A stretch of DNA of 64,000 nt from Hahella ganghwensis DSM 17046 (GCF_000376785.1 NZ_AQXX01000137.1:1-64000), one strand, 5' to 3'; shown: positions 37,284 to 47,533, numbered from the stretch's first letter. The notes: generated by a model not told the origin, from the letters alone. Numbers and translations are program-made.

Positions 37284-37312
37284 CAATCTCTTCCAACTCT
37301 CGTCAGTTCCTG

Positions 37313-37729
37313 TCAATCCTGCTGCGTATCATCGCTATCCTCAGGGATAAATTTAAGAGAGGCCGAATTGACACAATAACGCTGACCGGTGGGTTGCGGG
37401 CCATCCTCAAAGACATGCCCCAGATGGGCATCACAGTGACGACACATAATTTCCGTCCTGACCATCATGTGGCTATGATCCGATCGTTCATCTATATTCT
37501 GCTCCACTGAAGGTGCCCAGAAACTCGGCCACCCACAACCAGAGTCGTATTTCTGCTCGGAAGTAAAAAGCTCAGCGCCACAACAGACACAGGTGTACTG
37601 TCCTTTCTCCTTATTGGCATAATATTCACCGGTAAACGGACGCTCCGTGCCGGCTTTGCGGGTCACCCGATACTGTTCGTCGGTCAACTGCTCTTTCCAT
37701 TCTTCATCCGATTTGTGAATTTTATCCAT
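37313..37729 (-). CDS. msrB: Peptide-methionine (R)-S-oxide reductase
   Basis: Reduces the R form of methionine sulfoxide in proteins. The 138 residues contain the catalytic Cys in [13 protein letters not shown] (about residue 118), zinc-binding pairs CVCC (about 47) and CRHC (about 96), and the family blocks GCGWPSFW and LGHVFEDGP. It is divergent from alaA, and the next gene on the same strand follows within 30 bases or overlaps by four, depending on its start. Confidence 0.96.
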   Translation of the reverse strand: MDKIHKSDEEWKEQLTDEQYRVTRKAGTERPFTGEYYANKEKGQYTCVCCGAELFTSEQKYDSGCGWPSFWAPSVEQNIDERSDHSHMMVRTEIMCRHCDAHLGHVFEDGPQPTGQRYCVNSASLKFIPEDSDDTQQD

Positions 37730-37816
37730 TGTCTACCTCGATTTTATTGTTCGCACCTATTGCCAAACGCCATAGGGTATTTAATATGTACGCCAGATTA
37801 TCTTGATGGTTCAAGT

Positions 37817-39031
37817 ATGTTAGAAGTCAAAAAATCCAATAAGTTGCAGCACGTATGTTACGAAATTCGCGGCCAGGTTTTGGAAGAAGCCAAGCGCCTG
37901 GAAGAAGAAGGCCACCGCATCCTTAAGCTGAACATCGGCAACCCCGCACCTTTCGGTTTTGATGTCCCTGACGAGATTCAGCAGGACGTCATCTATAACC
38001 TGAGCCATGCCCAAGGCTATGCCGACTCAAAAGGTCTTTTCTCGGCACGCAAGGCAGTACAGCATTACACTCAGCAGTGCGGTATCGCCAACGTGGACAT
38101 TGAAGACATATACCTTGGCAATGGCGTCAGTGAACTTATTGTGATGTCAATGCAGGCTCTTCTCAATACTAATGATGAAGTCCTGATCCCCTCTCCAGAC
38201 TACCCGCTCTGGACAGCAGCCGTCACTCTGTCCAGTGGGCGAGCAGTGCATTATAGCTGTGACGAACAGTCTGACTGGTTTCCCGATGTTGCCGACATTG
38301 AAAGCAAGATTACCGACCGTACCCGGGCGATTGTCATTATCAATCCCAACAATCCTACCGGGGCCGTCTACAGCCGGGATATTCTGGAACAAATTCTGGA
38401 GGTTGCCAGGCGCCATAAACTGATTGTTCTGGCGGATGAAATCTACGACAAAATTCTTTACGACGGTGCCCAACACATCAGTCTCGCCTCTCTGGCGGAT
38501 GACCTGCTATTTCTGACCTTCAATGGATTATCCAAAAATTATCGGGCAGCGGGCTATCGTGCCGGCTGGATGATCGTCAGCGGAGCCAAGCTCCGGGCCG
38601 GAGACTTCATTGAGGGATTGACGATGCTGAGCTCTATGCGGTTATGCTCTAACGTGCCAGCTCAATTGGGCATACAGACCGCACTTGGGGGCTATCAGAG
38701 CATCAATGATCTAGTGGCTCCCGGAGGCAGACTTTATGAACAGCGTAATACCGCCTACGATCTCATCACACAGATTCCGGGTGTCAGCTGCGTCAAACCC
38801 AAAGGGGCCATGTACCTGTTTCCCAAGATTGACCCGAATGTCTTGAAAATCAGAAACGATGAGCTCATGGTGTTGGATCTATTGAAGCAGGAGAGAATAT
38901 TGATTGTCCAGGGATCGGCGTTCAACCTTGACGATCAACAACATTTTCGCCTGGTGTTTCTCCCCAGAGTGGACGAACTGACCTCAGCCGTTGAACGAAT
39001 AGAACACTTTTTGAAGGGATACGACCAATAA
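37817..39031 (+). CDS. alaA: Glutamate-pyruvate aminotransferase AlaA
   Basis: A class I PLP aminotransferase making alanine from pyruvate and glutamate. The frame is open from 37715, but homologues begin with the MLEVKKSNKLQHVCYEIRG segment, so I set the start at 37817 (404 residues; E. coli AlaA has 405). The PLP lysine lies in FNGLSKNYRAAGYRAGW (about residue 240), with NPNNPTGAVYS and LNIGNPAPFGFD also present. Its promoter must overlap the msrB start region, as only about 90 bases separate the two. Confidence 0.93.
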   Translation: MLEVKKSNKLQHVCYEIRGQVLEEAKRLEEEGHRILKLNIGNPAPFGFDVPDEIQQDVIYNLSHAQGYADSKGLFSARKAVQHYTQQCGIANVDIEDIYLGNGVSELIVMSMQALLNTNDEVLIPSPDYPLWTAAVTLSSGRAVHYSCDEQSDWFPDVADIESKITDRTRAIVIINPNNPTGAVYSRDILEQILEVARRHKLIVLADEIYDKILYDGAQHISLASLADDLLFLTFNGLSKNYRAAGYRAGWMIVSGAKLRAGDFIEGLTMLSSMRLCSNVPAQLGIQTALGGYQSINDLVAPGGRLYEQRNTAYDLITQIPGVSCVKPKGAMYLFPKIDPNVLKIRNDELMVLDLLKQERILIVQGSAFNLDDQQHFRLVFLPRVDELTSAVERIEHFLKGYDQ

Positions 39032-39085
39032 AGCACCGTCCCTTCTCAAATAGTTTTAACTTTGCATCATTTCGGAGCGTTTGAT

Positions 39086-39517
39086 TTGCCGGATCTCCAT
39101 ATTGAAGAATTCTACAAGGACGTAGCTAAAATTCTGCTACAGATGTACAGAAGCTTCCCCCGTAAGTCACAGGTATTCGTGGAAGATATCTCCGGCCCGG
39201 ATCAGCCCGATGAATATGGCATACACAGTGCCCGCCACCAATCCTGCTTCGCCGCCATGCTGTGGCTGTCGGAGGAAGGCTTTATCCGCTACCAGGACAC
39301 CATCCGCCAGGAGGCTATTGATCAGGCGGTCATCACCCAGGAAACATTCTTGCGCCTGACAGGCCTTGCTGATATTGAACCAGCCGACTCGGTGCAGCCC
39401 ACGACGGACACCGCAGTAGTAATGACCAATATAGAACTGATCCAGCTGGCCCTCAGGTCTGCCACCTCTACCAATCTAGCAACCCTGATGGAGCATGTAC
39501 TGTTCAACCATCGCTAA
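39086..39517 (+). CDS. Conserved hypothetical protein between alaA and htpX
   Basis: A protein of about 143 residues with no signal peptide or membrane segment. I set the start at TTG 39086 because GGAG lies seven bases before it and the protein then begins PDLHIEEFYKD; an upstream TTG at 39062 would add eight residues. Recognisable stretches are DEYGIHSARHQSCFAAMLWL and EEGFIRYQDTIRQEAIDQA. A small protein of this look lies in the same place in Pseudomonas. The function is unknown. Confidence 0.75.
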   Translation: MPDLHIEEFYKDVAKILLQMYRSFPRKSQVFVEDISGPDQPDEYGIHSARHQSCFAAMLWLSEEGFIRYQDTIRQEAIDQAVITQETFLRLTGLADIEPADSVQPTTDTAVVMTNIELIQLALRSATSTNLATLMEHVLFNHR

Positions 39518-39640
39518 CGACTATTGTTCAGCTACAGCTAACGTCAGGGACCTTAAGTATATTTAATTTCCAGATCGGTTGATTTACCCCCCGATCAAAC
39601 CTATTTTCGTGAGAGCCTAATCTGTATCTCTGAGGAGACT

Positions 39641-40522
39641 ATGTTAAGAATCTTTCTGTTCATGGCTACGAATATCGCCGTCATTATTGTGGCGAGTGTT
39701 ACCCTGCGTTTGTTGGGGGTAGAACCCTATCTACAGGGCTCCGGGTTGAACCTGACCTCCCTGCTGATTTTTTGCGCCGTATTCGGTATGTCCGGTGCAA
39801 TGATCTCGCTATTTCTATCGAAATGGATGGCCAAGAGAGCGACCAGAACTCAGATTATTGAAAAGCCCAATAACGCCGCAGAACACTGGTTGTTGGACAC
39901 TGTCAGGGAGCTGTCGAACGAAGCCGGCATTAAAATGCCTGAAGTCGGTGTATTCCCGGCCCAACAGTCTAACGCCTTTGCCACCGGCTGGAATAAAAAC
40001 GATGCGCTGGTCGCAGTCAGCGCAGGACTGCTTAACCGCTTCAGTCGAGACGAAATCCGTGCCGTACTGGCTCACGAGATTGGACATGTCGCTAACGGAG
40101 ACATGGTAACACTGGCTTTGATACAGGGCGTGATCAATACCTTTGTGATGTTCTTTGCAAGGATTATCGGAAACTTTGTAGACAAAGCCGTCTTTAAAAA
40201 TGAGAACGGTCACGGCATTGGCTTCTTTATCACGACAATCTTCGCAGAGATTGTGCTGGGTATTTTGGCCCAGATTATCGTCATGTGGTTTTCCAGAAAG
40301 CGCGAATTTCGGGCAGACGCCATGGGAGCCAAGTTAGCCGGAACCGGCGCGATGATTGCGGCACTGGAAAAACTCAAGCTTGAAACAGAAGTGCCCAACC
40401 AGATGCCCGACACTCTAACTGCGTTAGGTATCACCGAAGGTATGAAGGGGGGCTTGAAAGCATTGTTCTCCAGCCACCCCCCTCTAGACCAGAGGATCGC
40501 CACCTTACGCCAGGCCGCCTGA
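39641..40522 (+). CDS. htpX: Membrane-bound zinc metalloprotease HtpX
   Basis: An M48 protease that degrades damaged membrane proteins. The 293 residues have four hydrophobic segments, the zinc motif [13 protein letters not shown] (HEIGH, about residue 145) and the third ligand in the Glu of [12 protein letters not shown] (about 225). The end [13 protein letters not shown] is typical. GAGGAG precedes the ATG. Its presence after msrB and alaA fits an envelope or oxidative-stress group. Confidence 0.96.
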   Translation: MLRIFLFMATNIAVIIVASVTLRLLGVEPYLQGSGLNLTSLLIFCAVFGMSGAMISLFLSKWMAKRATRTQIIEKPNNAAEHWLLDTVRELSNEAGIKMPEVGVFPAQQSNAFATGWNKNDALVAVSAGLLNRFSRDEIRAVLAHEIGHVANGDMVTLALIQGVINTFVMFFARIIGNFVDKAVFKNENGHGIGFFITTIFAEIVLGILAQIIVMWFSRKREFRADAMGAKLAGTGAMIAALEKLKLETEVPNQMPDTLTALGITEGMKGGLKALFSSHPPLDQRIATLRQAA

Positions 40523-40565
40523 ATTATCCCAATCAGCCTGAAGGGCGTTCTTAAGAACTGATCAA

Positions 40566-40597
40566 AAAGGGCATGCCAATCACTTGGCAGGCCCTTT
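40566..40597. terminator. Bidirectional terminator between htpX and the PilZ gene
   Basis: Two 14-base arms (40566-40579, 40584-40597) pair with one mismatch around TCAC. Read on the minus strand it ends in a run of five T, and on the plus strand in TTTAAATTT. It lies between convergent genes. Confidence 0.8.
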
Positions 40598-40616
40598 AAA
40601 TTTCGACAGAAAACGC

Positions 40617-41333
40617 TTAGTAGTCCTGAGCCTGCAACTCGTAGATATAGCCGGTAAGCACAATTTTGGCGGCATCAGACAGACCGAGATACTGCAGGCC
40701 ATAGCTATATTTATAAGGCAATTCCCCGGGGTCCAGTAATGTCTTATTTCGAATAGCGGCAGAGATCTTGAAGGTTTTTGATATTCCCGACACTGTCACA
40801 AGAAACTGCAACTTAATCTCTTCACCCACCGAGCCCAAACCTTCCACACTCTTCACACCTGCACCTGACTTACTGATGTCGGTAATGATGGCCTCTTTCG
40901 GCCACTCTCCCGTTCCCGGATCAAAATCACTGGTCACCGTAGCCGGTAAGTCCACCTTGAGTCTGGAAGCATTCCGAACTTCAACGGCAATCAACTCTCT
41001 TGGGTATTCAAGAAACAAATGAGGAAATGGCTGCATGGAAACATGCTTGATATAACTGCTGAATGCGAAGACGCTGGTTTTCGCCATCGACCGAACTGTA
41101 AAAGGCCGGTCTTTCTTCAAAAGAACCTGCTTACCTTCGACCACCGGCATGGTCACAATGACCCCCTGCCCCGGAACAAAACCAACCAGTTTGACGTGAT
41201 ATCGCCCACTGTGATCAACCCCTTCCAGATGCAGCGGATCGCCAATTCGCAGCCCCATTTTTTCAAATGGCAGCTGCATTTCCTGCTCGCTTGAGGGAGA
41301 TTTATTCTCAGGTGAATCTGCCACTTTAACCAC
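40617..41333 (-). CDS. YcgR-like PilZ-domain protein
   Basis: A 238-residue cyclic-di-GMP receptor of the flagellar-brake type. The N-terminal YcgR-N/PilZN-like barrel fills about residues 25-110 and is followed by a PilZ domain whose binding motif is RNASR (about residue 119) and TDISKSGAG (about 149). This two-domain form slows flagellar rotation in Enterobacteria, but here no flagellar gene is near, so the target is open. It is the second PilZ protein in the window. Confidence 0.85.
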   Translation of the reverse strand: MVKVADSPENKSPSSEQEMQLPFEKMGLRIGDPLHLEGVDHSGRYHVKLVGFVPGQGVIVTMPVVEGKQVLLKKDRPFTVRSMAKTSVFAFSSYIKHVSMQPFPHLFLEYPRELIAVEVRNASRLKVDLPATVTSDFDPGTGEWPKEAIITDISKSGAGVKSVEGLGSVGEEIKLQFLVTVSGISKTFKISAAIRNKTLLDPGELPYKYSYGLQYLGLSDAAKIVLTGYIYELQAQDY

Positions 41334-41702
41334 TAAGTCAGCCTAGATAAGTTTCTGAAAAATCTTCAATAAAACATGTTTAAAGTATAGGAGACCGTCA
41401 GAATACTGCGAACTATTTTGAAATATTAACCCATGCCTCCAGACCTTCCCAGGACAGAATTTGCATTGATTGACAAATCTCATCCAGCCTCAAGACACCC
41501 GATAATTTCTTTGCTTTTCAACCAATAAGAAATCCCGATTAACACCAGCATTCATCCCCGCCAGAGATTTCTCTGAATCATGGGAAGATCAAGACCTGTT
41601 CACAGTGCTAGACTACCCATAAGTGACTCAAAGTCACCTAAAAGTTCACACGAACGTCATATGCGATCATTAATCTTCAGCTAAGCAATAAAGGTGAATA
41701 AG
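41334..41702. other. Non-coding region with a small palindrome
   Basis: No gene or strong promoter is seen. GTGACT-caa-AGTCAC (41623-41637) is a perfect palindrome about 65 bases before the small gene that follows and could be an operator or a leader hairpin. Confidence 0.4.
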
Positions 41703-41894
41703 ATGTATGCCCTTAGCAAAGAGAAAAAGGATGATATCGTTTCTGAGAACGGATCTCTCAATGGTGCATCAATGATTGATGAGAACGGCAATGAAGTTCC
41801 CATTACCGAAACGATGATCCAGCAGGCATTGAGAGATATGGAACATGCCTGGGAACCCTGGCACGGCAAATGCCGGGTCATCAAAGAAAAGTGA
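41703..41894 (+). CDS. Small conserved hypothetical protein
   Basis: A 63-residue acidic protein. I set the start at ATG 41703 because AAGG lies eight bases before it; GTG 41694 is an alternative. It reads MYALSKEKKDDIVSENGSL, then IDENGNEVPITETMIQQAL, and ends with a Trp-containing helix. Its compact form, good ribosome site and normal codon use support a real gene. No family recognised. Confidence 0.7.
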   Translation: MYALSKEKKDDIVSENGSLNGASMIDENGNEVPITETMIQQALRDMEHAWEPWHGKCRVIKEK

Positions 41895-41935
41895 CCCGAG
41901 TAGACAGGCGACGCGTTAATTACGGAGTCCGGCCC

Positions 41936-43081
41936 TTATTTACTCTGGATATTAAAGCCAACAGCTGACAGCTTGCTCTGCAGCTCTGCTTTACCGCCTT
42001 TGAGCATAATTTTGACCTGCTCGAATCCCCGGCGGACCCGGTATTTTTTACGCAGTTCATCAAATGCCTTCCCTCTCTGCTCAGCGGGCAGCCTTAATGT
42101 CCGCCGGAGATTACTGTCATCATGCCGAACGTCATAACAGGTCCTGATGGCAGTGTGTAGAGCCCAGAAGGGGTCAGCACCTGCGGAAAACGCCAGCTTC
42201 TTTAACGGTGGCTCAGGCAGGAATTGCCCTAGCTTGTGCCTCTCCGGCAATCCTATGAACCGACACAGGCTTTTGTAAATCATCTCAGTGCCGGCCACTT
42301 TTCCATCCAGGGTATAACCGGCTATATGCGGGGTAACGAAGTGGCAAAGACCAGCCAGTTCCACATCGATAACAGGTTCTCCATTGAAGACATCCAACAC
42401 AACACTGGGCGGATTTTCGGCCTTCAGCCGATCTTTCAAAGCGGCTTCATCCAGAACATCTCCGCGACTGGAATTGATCAGAATTTGATCCCCTCGAAGA
42501 TTCTCAATAATGTCCCGGCTTAGCAAATGGCGGGTCTGAAACGGGCCATCTTCCACCAACGGGACGTGGATACTGATGACATCACACTGCAGCACTTCTT
42601 CCAAAGGAAACAGATTTTCCTCACCCGCCTGCTCCCGAGGCGGATCATTTGACTTAACTGTCATCCCAAGGTTTGCCAGCGCTTTTTCAAGGCGCGAGCC
42701 AATCTGCCCCCGCCCTACAATTCCTACTGACTTTTCTTCCAGATCAAATCCAAGATCATCGGCAAGAACAGATAATGTACCCACCACATATTCCACCACC
42801 GCACTGGCATTGCAGCCCGGGGCATTACTGTACATGATGCCTGCTGATTCAAGATAGTCTGTATCTACGTGATCAAGACCAATCGTCGCAGTGCCGACAA
42901 ATTTTACCCGACTCCCCTCCAGTAACTGCCGATTCACTGGTGTAATAGAGCGCACTAGTAGTATATCGGCATCCTGAACATGCTCTGGTGTAATTTCCCT
43001 GCCCGGGTATGTCTGGATCTCGCCAACACTGGCAAAAAACTGTGGCACCAGAGGAATATTCTCATCGGCGACAATCTTCAT
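41936..43081 (-). CDS. pdxB: 4-phosphoerythronate dehydrogenase
   Basis: An NAD-dependent dehydrogenase of the pyridoxal phosphate pathway, oxidising 4-phosphoerythronate. The 381 residues follow PdxB closely: start MKIVADENIPLV, the Rossmann motif VGIVGRGQIGSRLEKAL (about residue 120), and the catalytic Arg/Glu/His layout in INSSRGDVLDE and VTPHIAGYTLDGK. The C-terminal 90 residues form the PdxB-specific dimer domain. It lies 27 bases downstream of the helicase gene on the same strand. Confidence 0.95.
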   Translation of the reverse strand: MKIVADENIPLVPQFFASVGEIQTYPGREITPEHVQDADILLVRSITPVNRQLLEGSRVKFVGTATIGLDHVDTDYLESAGIMYSNAPGCNASAVVEYVVGTLSVLADDLGFDLEEKSVGIVGRGQIGSRLEKALANLGMTVKSNDPPREQAGEENLFPLEEVLQCDVISIHVPLVEDGPFQTRHLLSRDIIENLRGDQILINSSRGDVLDEAALKDRLKAENPPSVVLDVFNGEPVIDVELAGLCHFVTPHIAGYTLDGKVAGTEMIYKSLCRFIGLPERHKLGQFLPEPPLKKLAFSAGADPFWALHTAIRTCYDVRHDDSNLRRTLRLPAEQRGKAFDELRKKYRVRRGFEQVKIMLKGGKAELQSKLSAVGFNIQSK

Positions 43082-43108
43082 CTCACTTCCTTTTAATTCG
43101 GATGAACT

Positions 43109-44377
43109 TTAATTGAACAGGCTATCGTCCGGATGAATCAGTTTCAGGCTATGTCCCAGATAACCTTCCAGATCCGGAATCAGGAAAGAGTCATCCTCAC
43201 AGGCAAAGCTGATAGAGATCCCCAAAGCTCCGGCTCGTCCGGTACGCCCAATGCGATGAACATAATCTTCCGGATCATCCGGCAGATTGTAATTTATGAC
43301 GTGGGTCACCCCTTCAATGTGGATTCCCCGGCCAGCCACATCCGTTGCCACTAACACACTGAAACTCCCCCGACGAAACTTCTCCAGCGTCTTCTGGCGT
43401 TTTTGCTGAGGTAATTCTCCCGAAATCATTTCGCTGGAGATGTTATTTTTATTCAGGGTTTCACATAATCTGCGAGTTTCATCCCGCCGGTTACAGAATA
43501 CGATAACCTTTTCTGCGCCTTCCTCCCGAAGCAGGTTGACCAGAAGCTTCTGTTTGCGCGAACTTTCCACCATGTAGACACGCTGATCCACTGATTCGGC
43601 TGGTTTCATCTCGGATACCAGTATGATTTCCTGGGCATCCTCGGTCCAGCGACGGGCCAGGTTAAGAATATCCTCACTGAATGTCGCACTGAACAGCAGA
43701 GTTTGACGCGTTCTGGGTGTTGCCCTGACAATCCTTTTGACATCAGGAATAAAGCCCATATCCAGCATACGGTCTGCCTCATCCAACACCAGAACCTCTA
43801 CCATATCCAGGTAGATGTCCCTGCTGGTTAAATGATCCAGTAGGCGGCCCGGCGTCGCGATCAACAAATCAATCGCCTCGTCCCGCAACTGCCTGCGCTG
43901 CCGATCAAGCTGCGTACCACCAATCACCGACATAATATTGACATTCATATGCCTGGCCAACTGCTTGGCATCCTTCTCGATCTGCAGGGCCAGTTCCCGA
44001 GTCGGGGCGACTACCAGAGCGCGAGGCTCGCTGGCAAAACGTTCTTCTGTTGGAATCGGGTTAGCCGCAATACGCTGTAGAATTGTAATCAGAAAAGCCG
44101 CCGTTTTACCGGTTCCGGTCTGGGCCTGTCCAATCAGGTCCCTGGCTTTTAATGTGTGTGGTAGTGTCTGCCCCTGAATCGGGGTGCAGTGGGAAAAATT
44201 CAGCCTGCTGATGGCTTTTTCCAGGAAAGGATGCAAATTCAAGCTGGAAAACGACACTTTTTGCTCTTCAACAGCTGTCGTTTCCTCTGTCATTGTTTTT
44301 TCTTCAGTGTCTATCTTATCTTCAACACTGGTCTCATCTTGGATGCCGGCATTACCGGCCACTTCGTTTTCACTCAT
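43109..44377 (-). CDS. rhlB: DEAD-box RNA helicase (RhlB-like)
   Basis: An ATP-dependent RNA helicase of 422 residues. Motifs in order: Q motif (about residue 62), AQTGTGKT, PTRELALQ, GGTQ, TPGRLLDH, VLDEADRML, SATF, and in domain 2 IVFCNRRDE, ATDVAGRGIH and HRIGRTGRAG. The first 40 residues are very acidic (Glu/Asp/Thr) and probably disordered. The short C-terminus without an RNA-binding domain is like RhlB of the degradosome, though other DEAD-box proteins of this size exist. Confidence 0.9.
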   Translation of the reverse strand: MSENEVAGNAGIQDETSVEDKIDTEEKTMTEETTAVEEQKVSFSSLNLHPFLEKAISRLNFSHCTPIQGQTLPHTLKARDLIGQAQTGTGKTAAFLITILQRIAANPIPTEERFASEPRALVVAPTRELALQIEKDAKQLARHMNVNIMSVIGGTQLDRQRRQLRDEAIDLLIATPGRLLDHLTSRDIYLDMVEVLVLDEADRMLDMGFIPDVKRIVRATPRTRQTLLFSATFSEDILNLARRWTEDAQEIILVSEMKPAESVDQRVYMVESSRKQKLLVNLLREEGAEKVIVFCNRRDETRRLCETLNKNNISSEMISGELPQQKRQKTLEKFRRGSFSVLVATDVAGRGIHIEGVTHVINYNLPDDPEDYVHRIGRTGRAGALGISISFACEDDSFLIPDLEGYLGHSLKLIHPDDSLFN

Positions 44378-44453
44378 ATATTATTCTGAATTAGTTATTG
44401 ATTAGGTTATTTAGTACCCATGACATTTTCTGCCACTGATACCGATATCGCGT

Positions 44454-45071
44454 TCAAATTTTTTCGATGCTGAACCGATCAGCCTCCAGAGACCGACCGT
44501 TCAAAAACTCCTGCAGAAACCTTAACATTAATTGCTCTGCGCGAGGAGGTAATCCTCCCTGTAGATACTTGATTGCCTGTTCGGCGACCGCCTTTTTGAA
44601 CCTTACAGCATTATGGCCGCTTGCCCCGCTGAGGTTATCGAAGCTGACATTAAACTTCTCGCAACAGGCTTCAGTCAAAATCCACTCGATAGCCTGAGGT
44701 TTTACCTCAACTTTTTCAAATAAAGCCTGTTGCTCCGCGGTTCTGCCGTCAGGGGCATACCAGTATCCGTAATCCACCAGCGTGCGCCTTTGTTGTCCAG
44801 CAAGACACCAGTGAGCAATCTCATGCAAGGCGCTATTGGTATAACCATGAGCGAAATGAATTTCGTTCATTCCTGACAGGCTGCACTCATGCCCTGCTGG
44901 CACGTACAGAGGCTCATCACCTCCTGCCACAAGTAAAGTATTTTCTGCCAGCGCAAACATCTGGTTAAACAGCCCCTGCACACGCAGGGCTGCTGTTTCC
45001 ACAACAATTTCTTTCCCTTCCTGCAGCAGAATCTCCGTCGCAGGCTGGATATCCGGTTCTTCGTAATTCAA
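44454..45071 (-). CDS. epmC: Elongation factor P hydroxylase
   Basis: EpmC (YfcM) hydroxylates the lysine of EF-P after beta-lysylation. The 205 residues contain the metal-binding motif SALHEIAHWCLAGQQRR (about residue 100), FGYWY-like YGYWYAPDGRTAEQQ, and EVKPQAIEWI, all strongly conserved in the family. The N-terminus is about 25 residues longer than in E. coli. EpmA and EpmB, which act first, are not in the window. Confidence 0.93.
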   Translation of the reverse strand: MNYEEPDIQPATEILLQEGKEIVVETAALRVQGLFNQMFALAENTLLVAGGDEPLYVPAGHECSLSGMNEIHFAHGYTNSALHEIAHWCLAGQQRRTLVDYGYWYAPDGRTAEQQALFEKVEVKPQAIEWILTEACCEKFNVSFDNLSGASGHNAVRFKKAVAEQAIKYLQGGLPPRAEQLMLRFLQEFLNGRSLEADRFSIEKI

Positions 45072-45459
45072 AGGTAACTTCTGAGCCTAAATTAACGGTC
45101 AATACCAGACTGGTGATCAATTCCGGTTGATGGTTATGTCATCTGCGCAATACTTCTGCAAACAGACTCAACCCGCTGACTTCCTCTGAGCGTGACAAAA
45201 TAAAACGCCAGATACCGACTTAGCACCACTTAAGACCAATTAAAAGTTGGTAAGTTTACATCAAGGCGGCTGAAGCTTTCACCTTTATGCACTAAACTCC
45301 CGACAATAAAGGCAGACTGGTCCGCGTAACCAACTGTAAACCGGGGAATTGGCGCACACAATTGGAACCGGAGCCGGATTAAGATGTCATAGACAGTATT
45401 ACAGTTTACACAGCTATCAGGCTTTCTCCTATTCAAACTGGAACAGAGACCTATAAAAG
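45072..45459. other. Divergent non-coding region between epmC and dsbD
   Basis: No gene. I could not find a promoter pair good enough to mark. TTTACATCAA near 45255 is only a half site for FNR/ANR and is not claimed. Confidence 0.4.
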
Positions 45460-47202
45460 ATGATGTTAAGGACACTATTTGCCCTGTTGCTTTGCCTACC
45501 AGCGCTGGTATACGCAGAGTTCAATCTCGGTGAATCCTCTGATGCTCTTCAGGAACCAGACTTCCTTCCAGTCGATGAAGCCTACGTGTTCACCTCCTCT
45601 GTCGAGGGTAACGATCTGGTATTACACTGGAAAATTGCCGATGGCTACTACTTGTACCAGAACCGAATGAAAGTGACGCCTGCAACGTCTGACGCTTCTG
45701 TCGGAGAGTTTCAGTACGCCCAGGAAGGGAAAGAGAAGGACGATCCATATTTCGGCCTCGTCAAAGTGTTTTATCACGAGGCAGAGTTCAGAGTTCCCGT
45801 CAGCGCCGCCAGCGGACAGGAAGTAGAATTTACAGTCGGCTACCAAGGGTGCGCTGATGCCGGGCTTTGTTACCCGCCGCAAAAACGCCCTGCTCTGTTT
45901 ATTGCTCCAGACGCAACAACCAACGGTATTTCCAGTACTGGCAGCGATACAACACCACAAAACGGTGGGTCAGGCTCAAAGGCATTTACGACAGAAGCCA
46001 CCTCACTGACCGGCCTGTTTCTCGCAATCATTTCAGCCTTTGCCGGCGGCCTGATTCTTAACCTGATGCCCTGCGTTTTCCCTGTTCTCTCACTCAAAGC
46101 CTTTAAACTGGCCAAAGCTTCCGGCATCGAACGTCGCGAACACAAATTCCAGGCGCTGGCATACACTGCCGGGGTCGTGGCTCTATTTCTGTCAATTGCG
46201 ACAGCCTTGATTGTACTGCGAGCGGGAGGCGAGAGTGTTGGCTGGGGGTTCCAACTCCAGTCGCCATGGTTTGTTGGTCTGATGGTATACATTCTCTTTC
46301 TGCTAGGGTTGAGCCTGTCAGGCTTCATTGAATTCGGTACCAGCCTGATGGGTGCAGGAGAAAGCCTGACAACGAAAGGCGGTAAGCGAGGCGCATTCTT
46401 TACCGGTGCGCTGGCAGTGCTCGTTGCCAGTCCATGTACAGCTCCCTTTATGGGAACGGCGATGGGGTATGCGATTACCCAACCACCCGCTGTATCCCTG
46501 ACGATCTTCGCCAGCCTTGGTCTTGGTATGGCATCTCCTTTTCTTGCCATTGCCTACATTCCAACCCTGGCCAAAGCATTACCGAAGCCCGGCGCATGGA
46601 TGGACACGTTCAAGCAAATTCTCGCGTTCCCACTTTACTTGTCAGCTCTCTGGTTATTGTGGGTTCTGGGCAGACAAACTGGCGTGAACGGGATGACCTG
46701 GGTATTGGCAGGACTGATTGCCCTGACCTTTGCCGCCTGGATTCATCGTCGCGCTCGCTCTCTTTCCGGTGCCGCCAAATGGTTTGAAAGAGCATTTGCG
46801 GCGTCTGCTGGTGTATTTGCTATCTGGGTGCTGACCACAACAACCACTCCGCAACGAATTGAACAGGCCGCCGCTTTTCAACAGGACGCCATAGAGCAAT
46901 ATCGCAATGAAGGTAAAACCGTCTTTGTAAATGTAACGGCAGACTGGTGTGTCAGTTGTCTCGTCAATGAAAATGCCGTTTTGAGTCAAAGCCCGGTGGC
47001 AGAAGTGCTGGCATCAGAGGAAGTGGCCTACATCAAAGGAGACTGGACTAACAGTGATCCTTTGATCACTGACTACCTTGCCTCTTTCGGCCGTAACGGA
47101 GTCCCCCTGTATGTGGTTTACCGGTCAGGCCAGGATCCTATCGTCCTCCCTCAGATACTGACCACGAGCACAGTGATGGACGCACTCTCCAGCATCAACT
47201 GA
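45460..47202 (+). CDS. dsbD: Thiol:disulfide interchange protein DsbD
   Basis: Carries electrons from cytoplasmic thioredoxin through the inner membrane to periplasmic DsbC and CcmG-type proteins. The 580 residues fall in the three domains of DsbD: a signal peptide and periplasmic alpha domain with the pair in GCADAGLCYPPQ (about residue 130-136), eight membrane segments with NLMPCVFPVLSLK and VASPCTAPFMG, and a C-terminal thioredoxin fold with TADWCVSCLVNE (about 493). Two ATG codons in a row mark the start (45460 and 45463). Reduced periplasmic thiols are needed for cytochrome c assembly, which the nearby cbb3 oxidase uses. Confidence 0.96.
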   Translation: MMLRTLFALLLCLPALVYAEFNLGESSDALQEPDFLPVDEAYVFTSSVEGNDLVLHWKIADGYYLYQNRMKVTPATSDASVGEFQYAQEGKEKDDPYFGLVKVFYHEAEFRVPVSAASGQEVEFTVGYQGCADAGLCYPPQKRPALFIAPDATTNGISSTGSDTTPQNGGSGSKAFTTEATSLTGLFLAIISAFAGGLILNLMPCVFPVLSLKAFKLAKASGIERREHKFQALAYTAGVVALFLSIATALIVLRAGGESVGWGFQLQSPWFVGLMVYILFLLGLSLSGFIEFGTSLMGAGESLTTKGGKRGAFFTGALAVLVASPCTAPFMGTAMGYAITQPPAVSLTIFASLGLGMASPFLAIAYIPTLAKALPKPGAWMDTFKQILAFPLYLSALWLLWVLGRQTGVNGMTWVLAGLIALTFAAWIHRRARSLSGAAKWFERAFAASAGVFAIWVLTTTTTPQRIEQAAAFQQDAIEQYRNEGKTVFVNVTADWCVSCLVNENAVLSQSPVAEVLASEEVAYIKGDWTNSDPLITDYLASFGRNGVPLYVVYRSGQDPIVLPQILTTSTVMDALSSIN

Positions 47203-47272
47203 TAAACCCACATAAACTAACAAAGCCCGCAGCGGATCAGGGCGACAAAATGGGGTACAACCTAGATTTAAA

Positions 47273-47533
47273 CTATGCTGAGCTCTTTCGAATGTGGTAG
47301 TAAAAAAAGTCACCACGTTCTTCACTCAACAGCAGCTCATGCCCCAAAAATTCGCAAAACTTCGGAATATCACGCTGGGTAGAGGGATCCGTGGCCTTCA
47401 CTTCCAGCACCTGACCCTCCTCGATATCCCTGATCTTGTTGTGCAACATCATTACTGGTTCAGGGCATAACAGGCCTTCGGCATCAAGTGTTGCCTCGAC
47501 AACATAATCTTGTGGCTTGGTCACTTTGCACAC
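47273..47533 (-). CDS. tusA: Sulfur carrier protein TusA
   Basis: An 86-residue carrier that passes persulfide sulfur toward MnmA and other pathways. The active-site Cys lies in [14 protein letters not shown] (about residue 22), the CPxP motif of the family. It starts with GTG at 47533 or, three codons later, 47524. It is convergent with dsbD, and its partner in 2-thiouridine formation, mnmA, is at 15.7 kb. Confidence 0.93.
   Translation of the reverse strand: MCKVTKPQDYVVEATLDAEGLLCPEPVMMLHNKIRDIEEGQVLEVKATDPSTQRDIPKFCEFLGHELLLSEERGDFFYYHIRKSSA

Noticed and set aside
45245-45275. TTTACATCAA before dsbD as an FNR/ANR box
   Set aside because: Only one half site fits; the other half is wrong and at the wrong spacing.
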